A DNA stretch of 64,000 nucleotides from Bradyrhizobium sp. URHD0069 (GTDB lineage: Bacteria; Pseudomonadota; Alphaproteobacteria; Rhizobiales; Xanthobacteraceae): contig NZ_KL370775.1 in assembly GCF_000701345.1 (NCBI RefSeq), forward strand, positions 186,001-250,000. Direction: 5' to 3'. This document shows, in pieces, positions 1 through 8,486 of the stretch. The notes beneath the pieces are model-generated. The model was not told the origin of the DNA and ran no database searches. It worked only from the letters and a program-made list of their open reading frames with translations. How positions within the stretch are numbered: the first letter of the stretch is position 1; each line of letters begins with the position of its first letter. Both the position numbers and the translations under genes were made by a program.

Positions 1-889
1 GCCCCGTGATGTTGTAGGTAAAGACGTCCTTGCTGCCATTTGCGTGGTAGTCGGTCTGCAGCGTCTTGACGCCGGTGGCGTTGTAATCCTTGACCGTGCT
101 GCTGCCGTCGCTGTTGATGACCTGGGTATAATCAAGTGAGCCGTCGGCGTGGGTACGGGTCACCGCGACAACCTTGCCGGTCGTATCGAGATGCTGGTGC
201 TCTGTGGTGTAGCTCTGGCCGGTGACGTTGTAGGCGTAGTTGTCTTGGGTGTGGTCAGCGTTGGTGATATAGGCATTGGTCTTCACGCCTGAGCTGTAGA
301 GCGTCGTCGAAGAGGAGCCATCTGCCTTCTGCACCACCTCGCTGGTGAGGGTGCCCTTGGCATCGTACCAGTCGGTGGTCTTGCTGCCGTCCTTGGTCTG
401 AGCCAGTTTAAAAGCAAGGCTGCCGTCGCTGTGGGTGCGTACGAGCGTCGTGAGGAAGCCTGTGGCATCGTAGCTGCCGTGCTCGGTGGTGTAGGTCTGT
501 CCCGTGATGCCGTAGGTAAAGACGTCCTTGCTGCCATTTGCGTGGTAGTCGGTCTGCACCATTTTGGCGCCGGTAGCGTTGTAAATGTTGACCGTACTGC
601 TGCCGTCGCTGTTGACGACCTTGGTGTAGTCGAGCGAGCCGTCAGCATGGGTACGGGTTACGGCGACAACCTTGCCGGCCGCATCGAGATGCTGATGCTC
701 TGTGGTGTAGCTCCGGCCGGTGATGTTGTACGAGTAGTTGTCCTGGCTGTCATCGGCGTTCCGGATATAGGCTTTGGCCTTCGCTCCGAAAGTATAGAGC
801 GTAGTTGAGTAGAAACCATCCGACTTATGCACCACCTGGCTGGTGAGGGTGCCCGCGCCATCGAACGAGTCGGTGGTCTTGGTGCCGTC
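1..889 (-). repeat. In-frame 498-bp (166-aa) tandem repeats within the secreted glycosidase
   Basis: One full unit (889 down to 392) is followed by most of a second (391 down to 1), with equivalent residues exactly 166 apart: TDYHANGSKDVFTY at 661 and 827, YTTEHQHLD at 609 and 775, GTLTS at 561 and 727. The DNA copies are also nearly identical over long stretches, for example from 3 and from 501, implying recent duplication or gene conversion. Each unit contains two related halves about 72 residues apart (YTTEH ... RTHxDGSL). More units may follow to the left. Confidence 0.9.
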
Positions 890-2533
890 CTTGCCGACAT
901 GAAGTTCGCTGATTTTCGCACCCCCGGAATAGGAGGTGATATCCTTCGAACCATCGGTATGAATCACTGTAGTCGAGAGCGGAAGGCCGTCGCTCAAAAC
1001 TGTGTTCGACGTTGATAGAAGCTGCCCGGTCGCATCGTAGATAACGGTTTTGCTCCACATCGGGGACGAGGTTGTAACCGAAAAGGAATAGCCTCCCTGA
1101 ATGGCCCCGAGCGCTTTCCCATAATGGGAGATAATGTAGCTCATCGTCGATTGAGAGGCGACCGGCAACGTGTGCGTATCCGTCAGCGTGATCGTGTCGA
1201 GCGTGGTCGACGCATTGAGAGCCGAAAGCTGCGCGACAATATCGACGGCCGTTCCGCTGACATCGGGCGGGAAGGTGGTTCCGGGAACTGTCGTGGTCGC
1301 CGGCGCGTCGATCTCGATGATGACCGGATGATCGCTGATCGGAATGGTGATGGTGCTGACGTCAGTGTAGGTGGCGATTGCGGTCGTTCCGCTCAACGGG
1401 TCGTATACATTGACCGAGTGATGAACGCTGCCGAGATTGACGGTAACTGATTGCGTCGGATTGGTGATCTCGGTATCGGTCTTGTCATTCCAGACTTTCG
1501 GTTCGGCCCAAACGACGAGATCATAGGCGCCGTTACTTTTGCCGAGAACCATACTGTTGCCCGAAGCGGGCAGATTGTGGAAAGAATAATTTAGCGGCGT
1601 GGTCGGTTGGTGGCCGCCGTTTCCCTCATCGCTCAGGATGGTCGTCAGGTTGTGAATCGCCGTCGCCGCCAATTTGGGCGTTCCGTCGGAATTGAACAGG
1701 CCGAAATTATTCTCGGGATGCGTGTCGCTGCTGCTCGAGTTCCGGTCCAGCAACTCGTACAGATAAGTGGTGCCGACTCCAGCCTTGTAGGCGTCGACCA
1801 AGGTGTTGAGGATCGATTTCGCCTGAACATTTTGATTGACGCCGAGATACGGCGTGTCTGACTGCGTCGTATAGCCGGTCTCCGTGATGACGAAGGGCTT
1901 GCCTGGGCCCGCGGAACTCACGGCGCTAAGAGATTCCGCGAGAGAACGTTCAGGGTTAGTGCCCGTGCTTACATAGGCGTGGGCATTGGCATAGTCGGAT
2001 GAGCCCGACAGATCTCCAAGCTGGGCGTAGTCCGCGAGATCATTGTAGCCGAGCGAGAGATTGTAGACGGAAATGCCGGATAAAGCGGCGTCACCCTTCA
2101 CGGCTTGATAGAAGGCGCTCTGGAACTGCGCGGCAGCGGAGAGGCTCGAGCTGCCGTTGTAGCTGAAGTGCTGGATGTTTGCCTCGTTGAGCCCCTCGAG
2201 CGCGATGATGCTGCCTGGATGACTGGCCTGAAACTTTTCCAGGGTCACCAGATACTGCTGCAGACCGCTAGCGCCCGAAGAGGGCAGCCCGGAGGAAACG
2301 ATGAAATCGAATTTGTAGCCCGCCGACGCCAGTCCATCGACAACAGGTTGCGCGCCGGGACTGGTGGCGATCGAATCACGCAGCTTGGTCACGCCAAGGT
2401 ACTTAAGGTTCTCCTCCATGAGCGCGAGGTTATTATACCCGCCCCAAGCATATCCCGCGTGAGTATTGACTCCGATGGAACCAACGAAGGAATTTGCGGA
2501 CAGGATGGTTTGATCGACGGCAGATGTTGTCAT
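1..2533 (-). CDS. Large secreted clan GH-A glycosidase with 166-aa C-terminal tandem repeats (partial, runs off left edge)
   Basis: An uninterrupted minus-strand frame runs from ATG at 2533 to base 1 (844 codons, no stop), so the C-terminus lies outside the window. Residues 20-300 look like a (beta/alpha)8 glycosidase: N116-E117 in EGLNEAN fits the acid/base and E218 in VITETG the nucleophile. A later LYELLD ... ENNFGLFNSDGTPK stretch (258-287) closely matches the glycosidase at 6813-8156. Residues 310-410 look like a beta-sandwich. From about 549 the protein consists of 166-residue repeats rich in Asp, Gly, Ser, Thr and Tyr with an RHS/YD-like rhythm. The N-terminus has no Sec signal, which together with the PrtD/HlyD pair at 12.7-15.7 kb suggests type I secretion. 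Any RTX nonapeptides would lie beyond base 1. Substrate is unknown, presumably the glycan of the neighbouring cluster. The family call is from motifs only. Confidence 0.85.
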   Translation of the reverse strand, partial: MTTSAVDQTILSANSFVGSIGVNTHAGYAWGGYNNLALMEENLKYLGVTKLRDSIATSPGAQPVVDGLASAGYKFDFIVSSGLPSSGASGLQQYLVTLEKFQASHPGSIIALEGLNEANIQHFSYNGSSSLSAAAQFQSAFYQAVKGDAALSGISVYNLSLGYNDLADYAQLGDLSGSSDYANAHAYVSTGTNPERSLAESLSAVSSAGPGKPFVITETGYTTQSDTPYLGVNQNVQAKSILNTLVDAYKAGVGTTYLYELLDRNSSSSDTHPENNFGLFNSDGTPKLAATAIHNLTTILSDEGNGGHQPTTPLNYSFHNLPASGNSMVLGKSNGAYDLVVWAEPKVWNDKTDTEITNPTQSVTVNLGSVHHSVNVYDPLSGTTAIATYTDVSTITIPISDHPVIIEIDAPATTTVPGTTFPPDVSGTAVDIVAQLSALNASTTLDTITLTDTHTLPVASQSTMSYIISHYGKALGAIQGGYSFSVTTSSPMWSKTVIYDATGQLLSTSNTVLSDGLPLSTTVIHTDGSKDITSYSGGAKISELHVGKDGTKTTDSFDGAGTLTSQVVHKSDGFYSTTLYTFGAKAKAYIRNADDSQDNYSYNITGRSYTTEHQHLDAAGKVVAVTRTHADGSLDYTKVVNSDGSSTVNIYNATGAKMVQTDYHANGSKDVFTYGITGQTYTTEHGSYDATGFLTTLVRTHSDGSLAFKLAQTKDGSKTTDWYDAKGTLTSEVVQKADGSSSTTLYSSGVKTNAYITNADHTQDNYAYNVTGQSYTTEHQHLDTTGKVVAVTRTHADGSLDYTQVINSDGSSTVKDYNATGVKTLQTDYHANGSKDVFTYNITG

Positions 2534-3326
2534 AGCTCACTCAAGTTTGGAGGAGTGGATTTTTCGCTACGTTGTAGTTGTAGCTTTCAATTTTCTACTT
2601 TGCGTTTTAGATTCGGATAAAAATCGAAACAACCGACCGTTGATTCAAGTTTCCTTCGTTTGGAAAATGGTCGTCGTCGTTTTCTCCGCGCGACGTCGTT
2701 CGTGTATGAGCACAATGGCGCGAGGAAGGCGCTTTCACTTCTAACCACAAGATTATCGCGTCTGCCGAAAATGCGCGCACATTGCCGGCGATGTAGGCGG
2801 AACAACGATGACTCTCGAACATCTCCTTCAATTCATCGCGTTGAACTTGCCGCAGGCTTGTCACATTCGGATCATCAGCGTCTTCGTCACGTGCGGCGGA
2901 CAGCAAGATAGAGATTGGACTCTCGTTTTGCTGATTGCGCTTTTTCACCAAGAATCAAGCGCCATGATACGAGCGCGCAATCATCAAGGCCGCTTGCGGG
3001 GTCGCTCGTCCCGTAAGAATACGTACGTATTCTTACGGACTGCAGATCGCTCGGCGCGATTGGGATCTGAGGCGCGAGCAGGTATCTGGCAGACACCGGC
3101 TGCTCGAAAAGAATCGCTCGTGAAAGACGAATGCGATCTGATCAACTCAATTGCAACGGCGTCGCCGCTGAAGGTGAGCGAGCGTCGGCGGTGCCGCCGG
3201 GGTGCGTCTTGTCAGACGGTGCTGAAAGGTTGAAAAATTACAATACAAACTGGATCAAGGTCGTATGACTCGGTAACGCCGGACACGACGACGCTAGAAT
3301 GGCGCGGTAAAGCAACAACTGCTGCG
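2534..3326. other. Long AT-rich intergenic region without a convincing gene
   Basis: About 790 bp separate the glycosidase start from the small membrane protein. The stretch at 2580-2640 is strikingly AT-rich for this genome. Short open frames on both strands have no recognisable motifs, no good ribosome site and no GC3 bias. It should contain the promoter of the leftward glycosidase gene and holds the 28-bp perfect palindrome at 3011-3038. Confidence 0.6.
3011..3038. promoter_or_regulatory. 28-bp perfect palindrome
   Basis: Each half-site reads CCGTAAGAATACGT, with the centre between 3024 and 3025, and pairing stops on both sides. There is no T-tract on either strand and no loop spacer, so a dimeric regulator operator is more likely than an intrinsic terminator. 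It lies about 480 bp upstream of the repeat glycosidase and about 290 bp past the end of the 51-aa protein gene. No regulator can be assigned. Confidence 0.6.
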
Positions 3327-3482
3327 CTATGCCGTTCGCTGCTCGCGAGATTTGCTCGTTACGGATTTGATCCCGCGGACCCGCTCGTCAGCGAACGACC
3401 ACCACACAATCGCAATGGCGAGGGCCATGCAGGAAAGAAAACCTGCTGCGAAAGCGACAAATGCAATCTGTAAAACGCTCAT
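3327..3482 (-). CDS. Small single-pass membrane protein (51 aa), hypothetical
   Basis: ATG at 3482 is preceded by GGAG nine bases upstream on the minus strand, and the frame ends at TAG (3327-3329). The 51-residue product has one hydrophobic segment (about residues 4-30, with LQIAFVAFAAGFLSCMALAI and WW at its end) and a basic, polar C-terminal tail ending SKSREQRTA. This is the layout of many small bitopic membrane proteins. It sits between the repeat glycosidase and the flippase, transcribed in the same direction, so it may belong to the polysaccharide locus. Function is unknown. Confidence 0.55.
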   Translation of the reverse strand: MSVLQIAFVAFAAGFLSCMALAIAIVWWSFADERVRGIKSVTSKSREQRTA

Positions 3483-3723
3483 ATTGGTCTTCTCCGTCTC
3501 CCTCATTCCTGCTCTTGGCCAGTTTGGGCGCCTTCAGCCCAAGAAGCACAAAACGTGACCCCGAGGCGGCAAATTGGGCAACTCTGCGAGGATCTTTTTC
3601 GTTCGTCGTTAACATCGACGGATTTGTGCAATGACCACAAGGGTTTGCGGTATGACGGCAATTGAATGAGACGTGATTGTTGCAAGAATTGCTGCTATCT
3701 TCGGTGCCGCTGGGGGAGCACCA

Positions 3724-4002
3724 TTGACCACTGTATTTTACGCATTGTCGGGCTGGCTGCTGTTTAACGTTGTTTTTGCGGTAGCCATGTATTTCAGGCC
3801 AACCCGCAAACCAGCAATTGGCCCCGCCGATAGCTCGGAAACACGCTCAGATGTGCGGCCCCAACTTTCGAAAGCCGGGGACGGAATAGTTGACGCCGCC
3901 GCGAGCGCGCCGGACGCACAAAAAAAGATCGCGCGGCCGGCGATATTGAGCAGGGTGTTGTTCTTCGGCTTCTGGCTCAACGATCACCGTCATTCGGCGT
4001 GA
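3724..4002 (+). CDS. Small membrane protein (92 aa), hypothetical
   Basis: I chose the TTG start at 3724 because GGGGGAG (3712-3718) lies five bases upstream; an in-frame GTG at 3673 would add 17 residues but lacks such a site. The product begins TTVFYALSGWLLFNVVFAVA, a clear transmembrane helix, followed by a basic patch (FRPTRKP) and a polar tail. It converges on the flippase gene, ending 48 bp before that gene's stop. It is the only plus-strand gene inside this leftward cluster. Function is unknown. Confidence 0.45.
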   Translation: MTTVFYALSGWLLFNVVFAVAMYFRPTRKPAIGPADSSETRSDVRPQLSKAGDGIVDAAASAPDAQKKIARPAILSRVLFFGFWLNDHRHSA

Positions 4003-4049
4003 ATCGTCGATAATCATTCGTCGACAGGCGGAAGGTTGAGTAACTTTAG

Positions 4050-5441
4050 TCAATCGCGCCGTGCCAGCATCAAAAAATTGCCCCACCAGGCGATAAGTGC
4101 CGTTGCAATCGCCGAAAGAGCAATCTTGCCAAGGAGCCAGACCAGCGGCTGGGAAGGGGCGATGGAGAGCGATGCAATCAAGATGGCCGCGATAGTCGCC
4201 GCCGTCACGAGGCGCCATCGCGGGATCGCGCCGAAGCGAATCGTCGGACCGCTGTCCAAGAGGATGACGATCGCAGTTGCAATTGATGCCCCTGCGACCA
4301 CGCCGGAAGGCGATAGGCCGACGGCTACCGCAACCGTCGAGAAGACGGAAATAACCCCCAATTGACACGCCGCGACAACAACCAGCCTGGTCGCCGACTT
4401 CTGCAGATGCGGGATGATCGCGAGCGTTGCCTGCAGATGCGTGTGAAGGAAATAGAATATGGCCACCGTCGGCGCCACGGCCAGGAAGCTCGCTAGAATT
4501 TCGTGCGGCACGAAAATGCGGCCCGCATCGGGTAGAAAGCCGATCAGCCCGCCCAACATCACGACGGTTGCACAAATGACGAAATCGAACAGCCGTGCAG
4601 TCGACTGTTTTGCTTCTCCATTGGTGCCGTGCTCGAAACGACCGACGACCTCCGGATAATTTACCGTATGAATCGCTGCTATGAGCACCCAGAAGGGTCG
4701 CTGAAGCAGATCGAGTGCCATCGAGAAGCCAGCGCCTGCTTCTGCCACACCCAAACGGCTGATGACTATGAACCGGATCATCACCGGCACCGAAAGATGA
4801 ATGACAGAAGCGCTGGCGGCGAGCATGCCGTAGCGGCAGAAATTCGTCCAGTCCGCCAGCATCGTTCGGCGAGGCACTCTTCGCAACGGTGTGCGATGCG
4901 CGATCAAGCCGGCAACGAACGCTGTTGCGTGCCCGGCGGCGATGCCAAAGAGCGTCGCTTCGGTGGTTCCATAGAGGCCCGCACCGGAGACGGCGCCGAC
5001 GAGCAAAAGGCTGGCCCGCAAGATCAGCAGGAGTGCCGCCGTGCCTAGCCGGTCCGAGAGGCGGACCACCATAAAATACATATCGGTGATTCCCTGAAGC
5101 ACCGCCACCGCTAGCCCGAGAACAACGACATTCGGCGCAAACGTACTAGCCAGCGAAGCTGCACTGCCTACTGAAATCAAAACCAAGGCGCTCAGCAATC
5201 CCGCGGCGAACAGCGACCAACGCAATCGTGCCGCGTCGTCTCCTTTTGCCGCTGCCAGGAAACGGAGCCCCGCAAGTTGCAGCCATTCGAACATGAACAC
5301 GCAGAGAAGCTGGCTTGAAGCAAGCGCGAGCGAGAAACTGGTGTAGTCGGCCGAGGGCAGGATATGACTGATCGCAAAGATCAGTACGATTGCCGCTGCA
5401 CTCTGATAGATGTAGCTGACAATTGCAAAAAAACGTATCAT
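4050..5441 (-). CDS. Wzx-type polysaccharide flippase (MOP superfamily)
   Basis: A 463-residue polytopic protein with about 12-14 hydrophobic segments starting at residue 5 (FFAIVSYIYQSAAAIVLIFA), the size and topology of O-unit/exopolysaccharide flippases that move undecaprenyl-linked repeat units across the inner membrane. The MOP fold is inferred from topology and context: GT4 genes and a Wza-like exporter lie in the same leftward run, and the gene begins 70 bp after the stop of the GT4 at 5512-6717. A polymerase (Wzy) is not visible in the window. Exact substrate unknown. Confidence 0.75.
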   Translation of the reverse strand: MIRFFAIVSYIYQSAAAIVLIFAISHILPSADYTSFSLALASSQLLCVFMFEWLQLAGLRFLAAAKGDDAARLRWSLFAAGLLSALVLISVGSAASLASTFAPNVVVLGLAVAVLQGITDMYFMVVRLSDRLGTAALLLILRASLLLVGAVSGAGLYGTTEATLFGIAAGHATAFVAGLIAHRTPLRRVPRRTMLADWTNFCRYGMLAASASVIHLSVPVMIRFIVISRLGVAEAGAGFSMALDLLQRPFWVLIAAIHTVNYPEVVGRFEHGTNGEAKQSTARLFDFVICATVVMLGGLIGFLPDAGRIFVPHEILASFLAVAPTVAIFYFLHTHLQATLAIIPHLQKSATRLVVVAACQLGVISVFSTVAVAVGLSPSGVVAGASIATAIVILLDSGPTIRFGAIPRWRLVTAATIAAILIASLSIAPSQPLVWLLGKIALSAIATALIAWWGNFLMLARRD

Positions 5442-5511
5442 CTCGAACGATAGTCGCGTCGCTGGAGACGCCAGAATGTGGCAAGAGCCGCATTGCGTCC
5501 TCTCAGAGAAA

Positions 5512-6717
5512 TCACGGCGCTACTCCGCGATTGGGCAGACGTTCGAACAGCTTTCGATACTCGGCAACGACGTCGGAAAAAGTCCATTTGTTCGTGCTGT
5601 TTGCCAGGCGATAGCTGATGTCGGATATCTGCTGCGGGTTTGCCGCGATCTCAAGAATACTCTTCGCCAGCGACTTTGGATCGGCTGCAGTGATCCACCC
5701 TGTTTTGCCGTGCTCGATCACTTCCGGCATGCCGCCGAAGTGAGTTCCGAGGATCGGCTTGCCGGCGGCGCTTGCATCGGCCACAACGAGAGGACCGGGG
5801 TCGTCCCAGATAGACGGTGCGACCACGACGTCGATTTGTCTATAAAAGTCATCGGGTGCAATGAAACCCAGAAATTCAATGCGCGCGTCCGGGGCCATGG
5901 CTTTCAGGCGCTGTTGCTCGGTATCGCTTGCGCGACCTGCGATCAGAAGTCGAACTTTTTTGCGTGGCACGTCGGCCACCGCTTGAACCAGATTGTCGAC
6001 GCCTTTTTCTTCCGTCAGCCGGCCGATAAACCCGAACGTGACTTCGGTGTCGGAGCAGATGCGGGGGTGGGGCTCGAGGGTTGCAGTCGAGGCGTTGCGG
6101 ATGACAGTGCGCACGGGCACATCGGTGAACAGACCGAGCGCAACGTGAATGTCGAGAATGCGCCGGCTCACGCCAACAACGGCGCTCAACCAATGGCTGG
6201 CTCGCTTGCGGTTAATTGTCAGGATGCCGCAGCTCAGACAGGTTCGCTCGCAGACGTGACCTTTCGAGAAGCGTGAACATCGTGGGCAGACCAGGTAGTA
6301 ATCGTGAAGCGTATGAACGACCGGGACGCCATGTTCGGCGGCTGCCTTCCAGATTGCAGTAGTCAATCCCGACAGATTGTTCGAATGCAGGACATCCGGC
6401 TTGAAGGTGCGGATGCGCTCCGAAACCATTGGCGCCGTGCGCTGCCAGTCTTCGATCGCATGCCAGATGCCGCGCATCCCGGCATTTCTCTGTTCTGTGA
6501 ACGGCGGATAGATGTTCTGCACCGGTGCGGAATAGACGTTGATTCCGTTGCATTCTTCCTGCGGCTGGTCAGGTTTGGACGCAGCACGGATCACCTCCAC
6601 GCTGTCGCCATTTTCCCGCAGGCTTTCGGCGAACCGGCGGGCGAATATCTCCGCCCCGCCGACGAGCAGCGGCGCTTCCGGTGTTGGGTAAATTGAAGAC
6701 GTTAAAAGGACTTTCAT
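5512..6717 (-). CDS. GT4-family glycosyltransferase
   Basis: A 401-residue GT-B enzyme. The N-terminal Rossmann domain begins MKVLLTSSIYPTPEAPLLVG with GGAEIFARR, typical of the acceptor side. The C-terminal GT1 domain has FIGRLTEEKG at about 225-235 and the EX7E-type donor loop ending GMPEVIEHGKTGW near 325-340. A Cys-rich insertion (CPRCSRF ... CERTCLSCG, about 140-165), seen in a subset of GT4 enzymes, could bind metal. It probably transfers a sugar from a nucleotide donor to the lipid-linked repeat unit. Donor and acceptor cannot be read from sequence. Confidence 0.88.
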   Translation of the reverse strand: MKVLLTSSIYPTPEAPLLVGGAEIFARRFAESLRENGDSVEVIRAASKPDQPQEECNGINVYSAPVQNIYPPFTEQRNAGMRGIWHAIEDWQRTAPMVSERIRTFKPDVLHSNNLSGLTTAIWKAAAEHGVPVVHTLHDYYLVCPRCSRFSKGHVCERTCLSCGILTINRKRASHWLSAVVGVSRRILDIHVALGLFTDVPVRTVIRNASTATLEPHPRICSDTEVTFGFIGRLTEEKGVDNLVQAVADVPRKKVRLLIAGRASDTEQQRLKAMAPDARIEFLGFIAPDDFYRQIDVVVAPSIWDDPGPLVVADASAAGKPILGTHFGGMPEVIEHGKTGWITAADPKSLAKSILEIAANPQQISDISYRLANSTNKWTFSDVVAEYRKLFERLPNRGVAP

Positions 6718-6812
6718 CTGGTCGGTCTCGTCCCGGGGTTAAGGGCGCCCGACTCTGTCAGCTGCCGCCGCGGCGGTCGCCCCTCGTACAAGCGTTCGAT
6801 CATTTTGGCGGC

Positions 6813-8156
6813 TTACCTGGCCGGTCGCATTTCAAGATCGGGGGCAGCGTCGCCGTCAGCGGTTATTAGGAGGGGTGTGCTCGAGACAGCCATCCAGGTT
6901 CCCGAGGCCGGTCTGGAAGACCCGTCGCACGGATGTTGGAAGGTCACGTTTGGCAAATCGCTTTTCAGCCGCACTTCGTAACGTCGGGCCGGATCTTCCG
7001 ACCACACTGCGGCCTTGCCGCCGGTGGCGGTCACACTCTTGATTAAAACGACATCCTTCGAAAGTCTTGTCCGGTCCGCCCCAAGACTGGAGCGGATGAA
7101 GGCCCAAGCGTCGCGAACCGCGCAAGCCGCCGGTTTGGGAGAATTATCGAACCGAAAAAGGCCGAAATTGTCCTCAAGCTCGGATGGATTCGTGCCGCTG
7201 TCCTTGAGTTCGTATAACCAAAATCCCTTGAGCCAGGACGAAGCGGTCGATGCCCACAGAATCAATTGCGCCATATTGTCAGCTTCGGTCTGTTCATTCA
7301 CTCCGCACTTGGCCGTTGCAGTAGGCCAGCCTGTCTCTGTCACATAAATCGGAAAGTCCGGATTTCCACTCGCTTGAGCGACGAGGCGATGAAAGCTGTC
7401 CAGCCGCTCGATGACTTCCGCGGCGGAGCGTTTGGCAGGTGCCATGCAGAAATTGTAAAGATGGACCGAAATGCCGTCGGCAAATTTTAATACTCCGAGT
7501 TGAAGGATGCTTTGCGTCCATCGCCAGCCCGGATCATCGCCGATGGCGCCGACTATGAACGGAGCGTTCGGCAGCACACGCTTTACCGCCGGCTGCGTTA
7601 CCTTTGCCAAGGCTAGATAGTTCTCCGCAGAAAAGGCCGGGTTCTGCCGAGCAGCAATATTCCATTCGTTCCATAGTTCAAAAATTGGGCGCTGGGCCGA
7701 AACGGACTGCGCAGCCGCAGTTGCGTAGTTTGCAAAACGCTGCCGAGCCTCATCCGTCGTCGGCGGATTGGAATTCGGGACGAGATGGTGGCCGAATGCG
7801 AGAATCAGAACTGGTCGTGCGACCCCGGATTTGATTTGCGTCTCTAGTCTTCCCAAAAGTGTCGTGAAGCCCGGTGGGCGTCCAGGCAACTCGAAATCCG
7901 ACCAGGGAAAATCATCGCGGAACGCGGTTAAACCGAGTTCTTTGATCTGCTTTATATTGACTGCGGGGACATAACCGCGCTTGCTGACGACGCCGCCCAA
8001 GCCTTGGTGCGTTCCCACTCCCAGCAGAAACCGATCCTCCAGCGGCCGCGCATTCTGAGCTTGTGCCGAATGCAGAAAAAGGCTGACGGCAACCCCGGGT
8101 GCGACAATCCAGTATCTGCGGCCGCACAAGCCGAGTATTTTCGCAAACGCGCTCAT
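6813..8156 (-). CDS. Sec-exported clan GH-A glycosidase of the polysaccharide locus
   Basis: A 447-residue secreted glycosidase. ATG at 8156 gives a signal peptide: basic MSAFAKILGLCGRRYW, hydrophobic core, probable cleavage after AQAQ. The catalytic domain has E164 in LWNEWN as acid/base and E274 in VTETGW as nucleophile, the clan GH-A arrangement, most like GH39/GH5-type enzymes. GFWLYELKD ... EDNFGLFRFD (311-338) matches the repeat-bearing glycosidase at 1-2533, making the two paralogues. The frame stays open for 78 codons upstream (to 8390), but that extension would bury the signal peptide. Such enzymes in EPS clusters often trim or release polymer in the periplasm; that role is inferred. 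Confidence 0.85.
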   Translation of the reverse strand: MSAFAKILGLCGRRYWIVAPGVAVSLFLHSAQAQNARPLEDRFLLGVGTHQGLGGVVSKRGYVPAVNIKQIKELGLTAFRDDFPWSDFELPGRPPGFTTLLGRLETQIKSGVARPVLILAFGHHLVPNSNPPTTDEARQRFANYATAAAQSVSAQRPIFELWNEWNIAARQNPAFSAENYLALAKVTQPAVKRVLPNAPFIVGAIGDDPGWRWTQSILQLGVLKFADGISVHLYNFCMAPAKRSAAEVIERLDSFHRLVAQASGNPDFPIYVTETGWPTATAKCGVNEQTEADNMAQLILWASTASSWLKGFWLYELKDSGTNPSELEDNFGLFRFDNSPKPAACAVRDAWAFIRSSLGADRTRLSKDVVLIKSVTATGGKAAVWSEDPARRYEVRLKSDLPNVTFQHPCDGSSRPASGTWMAVSSTPLLITADGDAAPDLEMRPAR

Positions 8157-8486
8157 TTTATCCAACAACGCTGGAGGGTCCGTTCGGGCGTCTGGAAGAT
8201 CTACCTCTCCGTCATGGTTGGATTTAGGCAATGCATCGCCGGCAAGGCCTATCTTGCAGCGGTCGAACTGATGAGATCCGCGTTGACCGCCGCCGAATTG
8301 AGCAGCAAGGGCCGCGATCGGGATTCGCAGGGCGCGTTGGAAAAAAGCCGGCTCATCAAAATCTGTCGCGATCGTCTTCATTTTGGTCACGTACCGCTTG
8401 CTAGTGTCCGAGCCCTACCTCCCTGGTTTGTTTTGATATAGGCGACATCCGTCTTCCGATCTTTAACGGCGGCGCTCCGATGTCCG
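8157..8486. other. 330-bp spacer between export lipoprotein and glycosidase genes
   Basis: The minus strand stays open from 8156 to an ATG at 8390 in frame with the glycosidase, but codon third positions are not strongly GC-biased and the encoded segment resembles no domain I know. I see no terminator. It probably holds the leader or promoter of the glycosidase gene. Confidence 0.4.

Noticed and set aside
1..980. Possible CRISPR array from the regular repeats at the left edge
   Set aside because: The repeats are 498 bp, stay in one reading frame of a large protein and have no short unique spacers.
2607..2951. Open frame in the AT-rich spacer
   Set aside because: No family resemblance, no Shine-Dalgarno, and it overlaps other equally poor frames on both strands.
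8157..8390. 78-codon N-terminal extension of the Sec-exported glycosidase
   Set aside because: It would place a clear signal peptide in mid-protein, and its codon third positions are not GC-biased.
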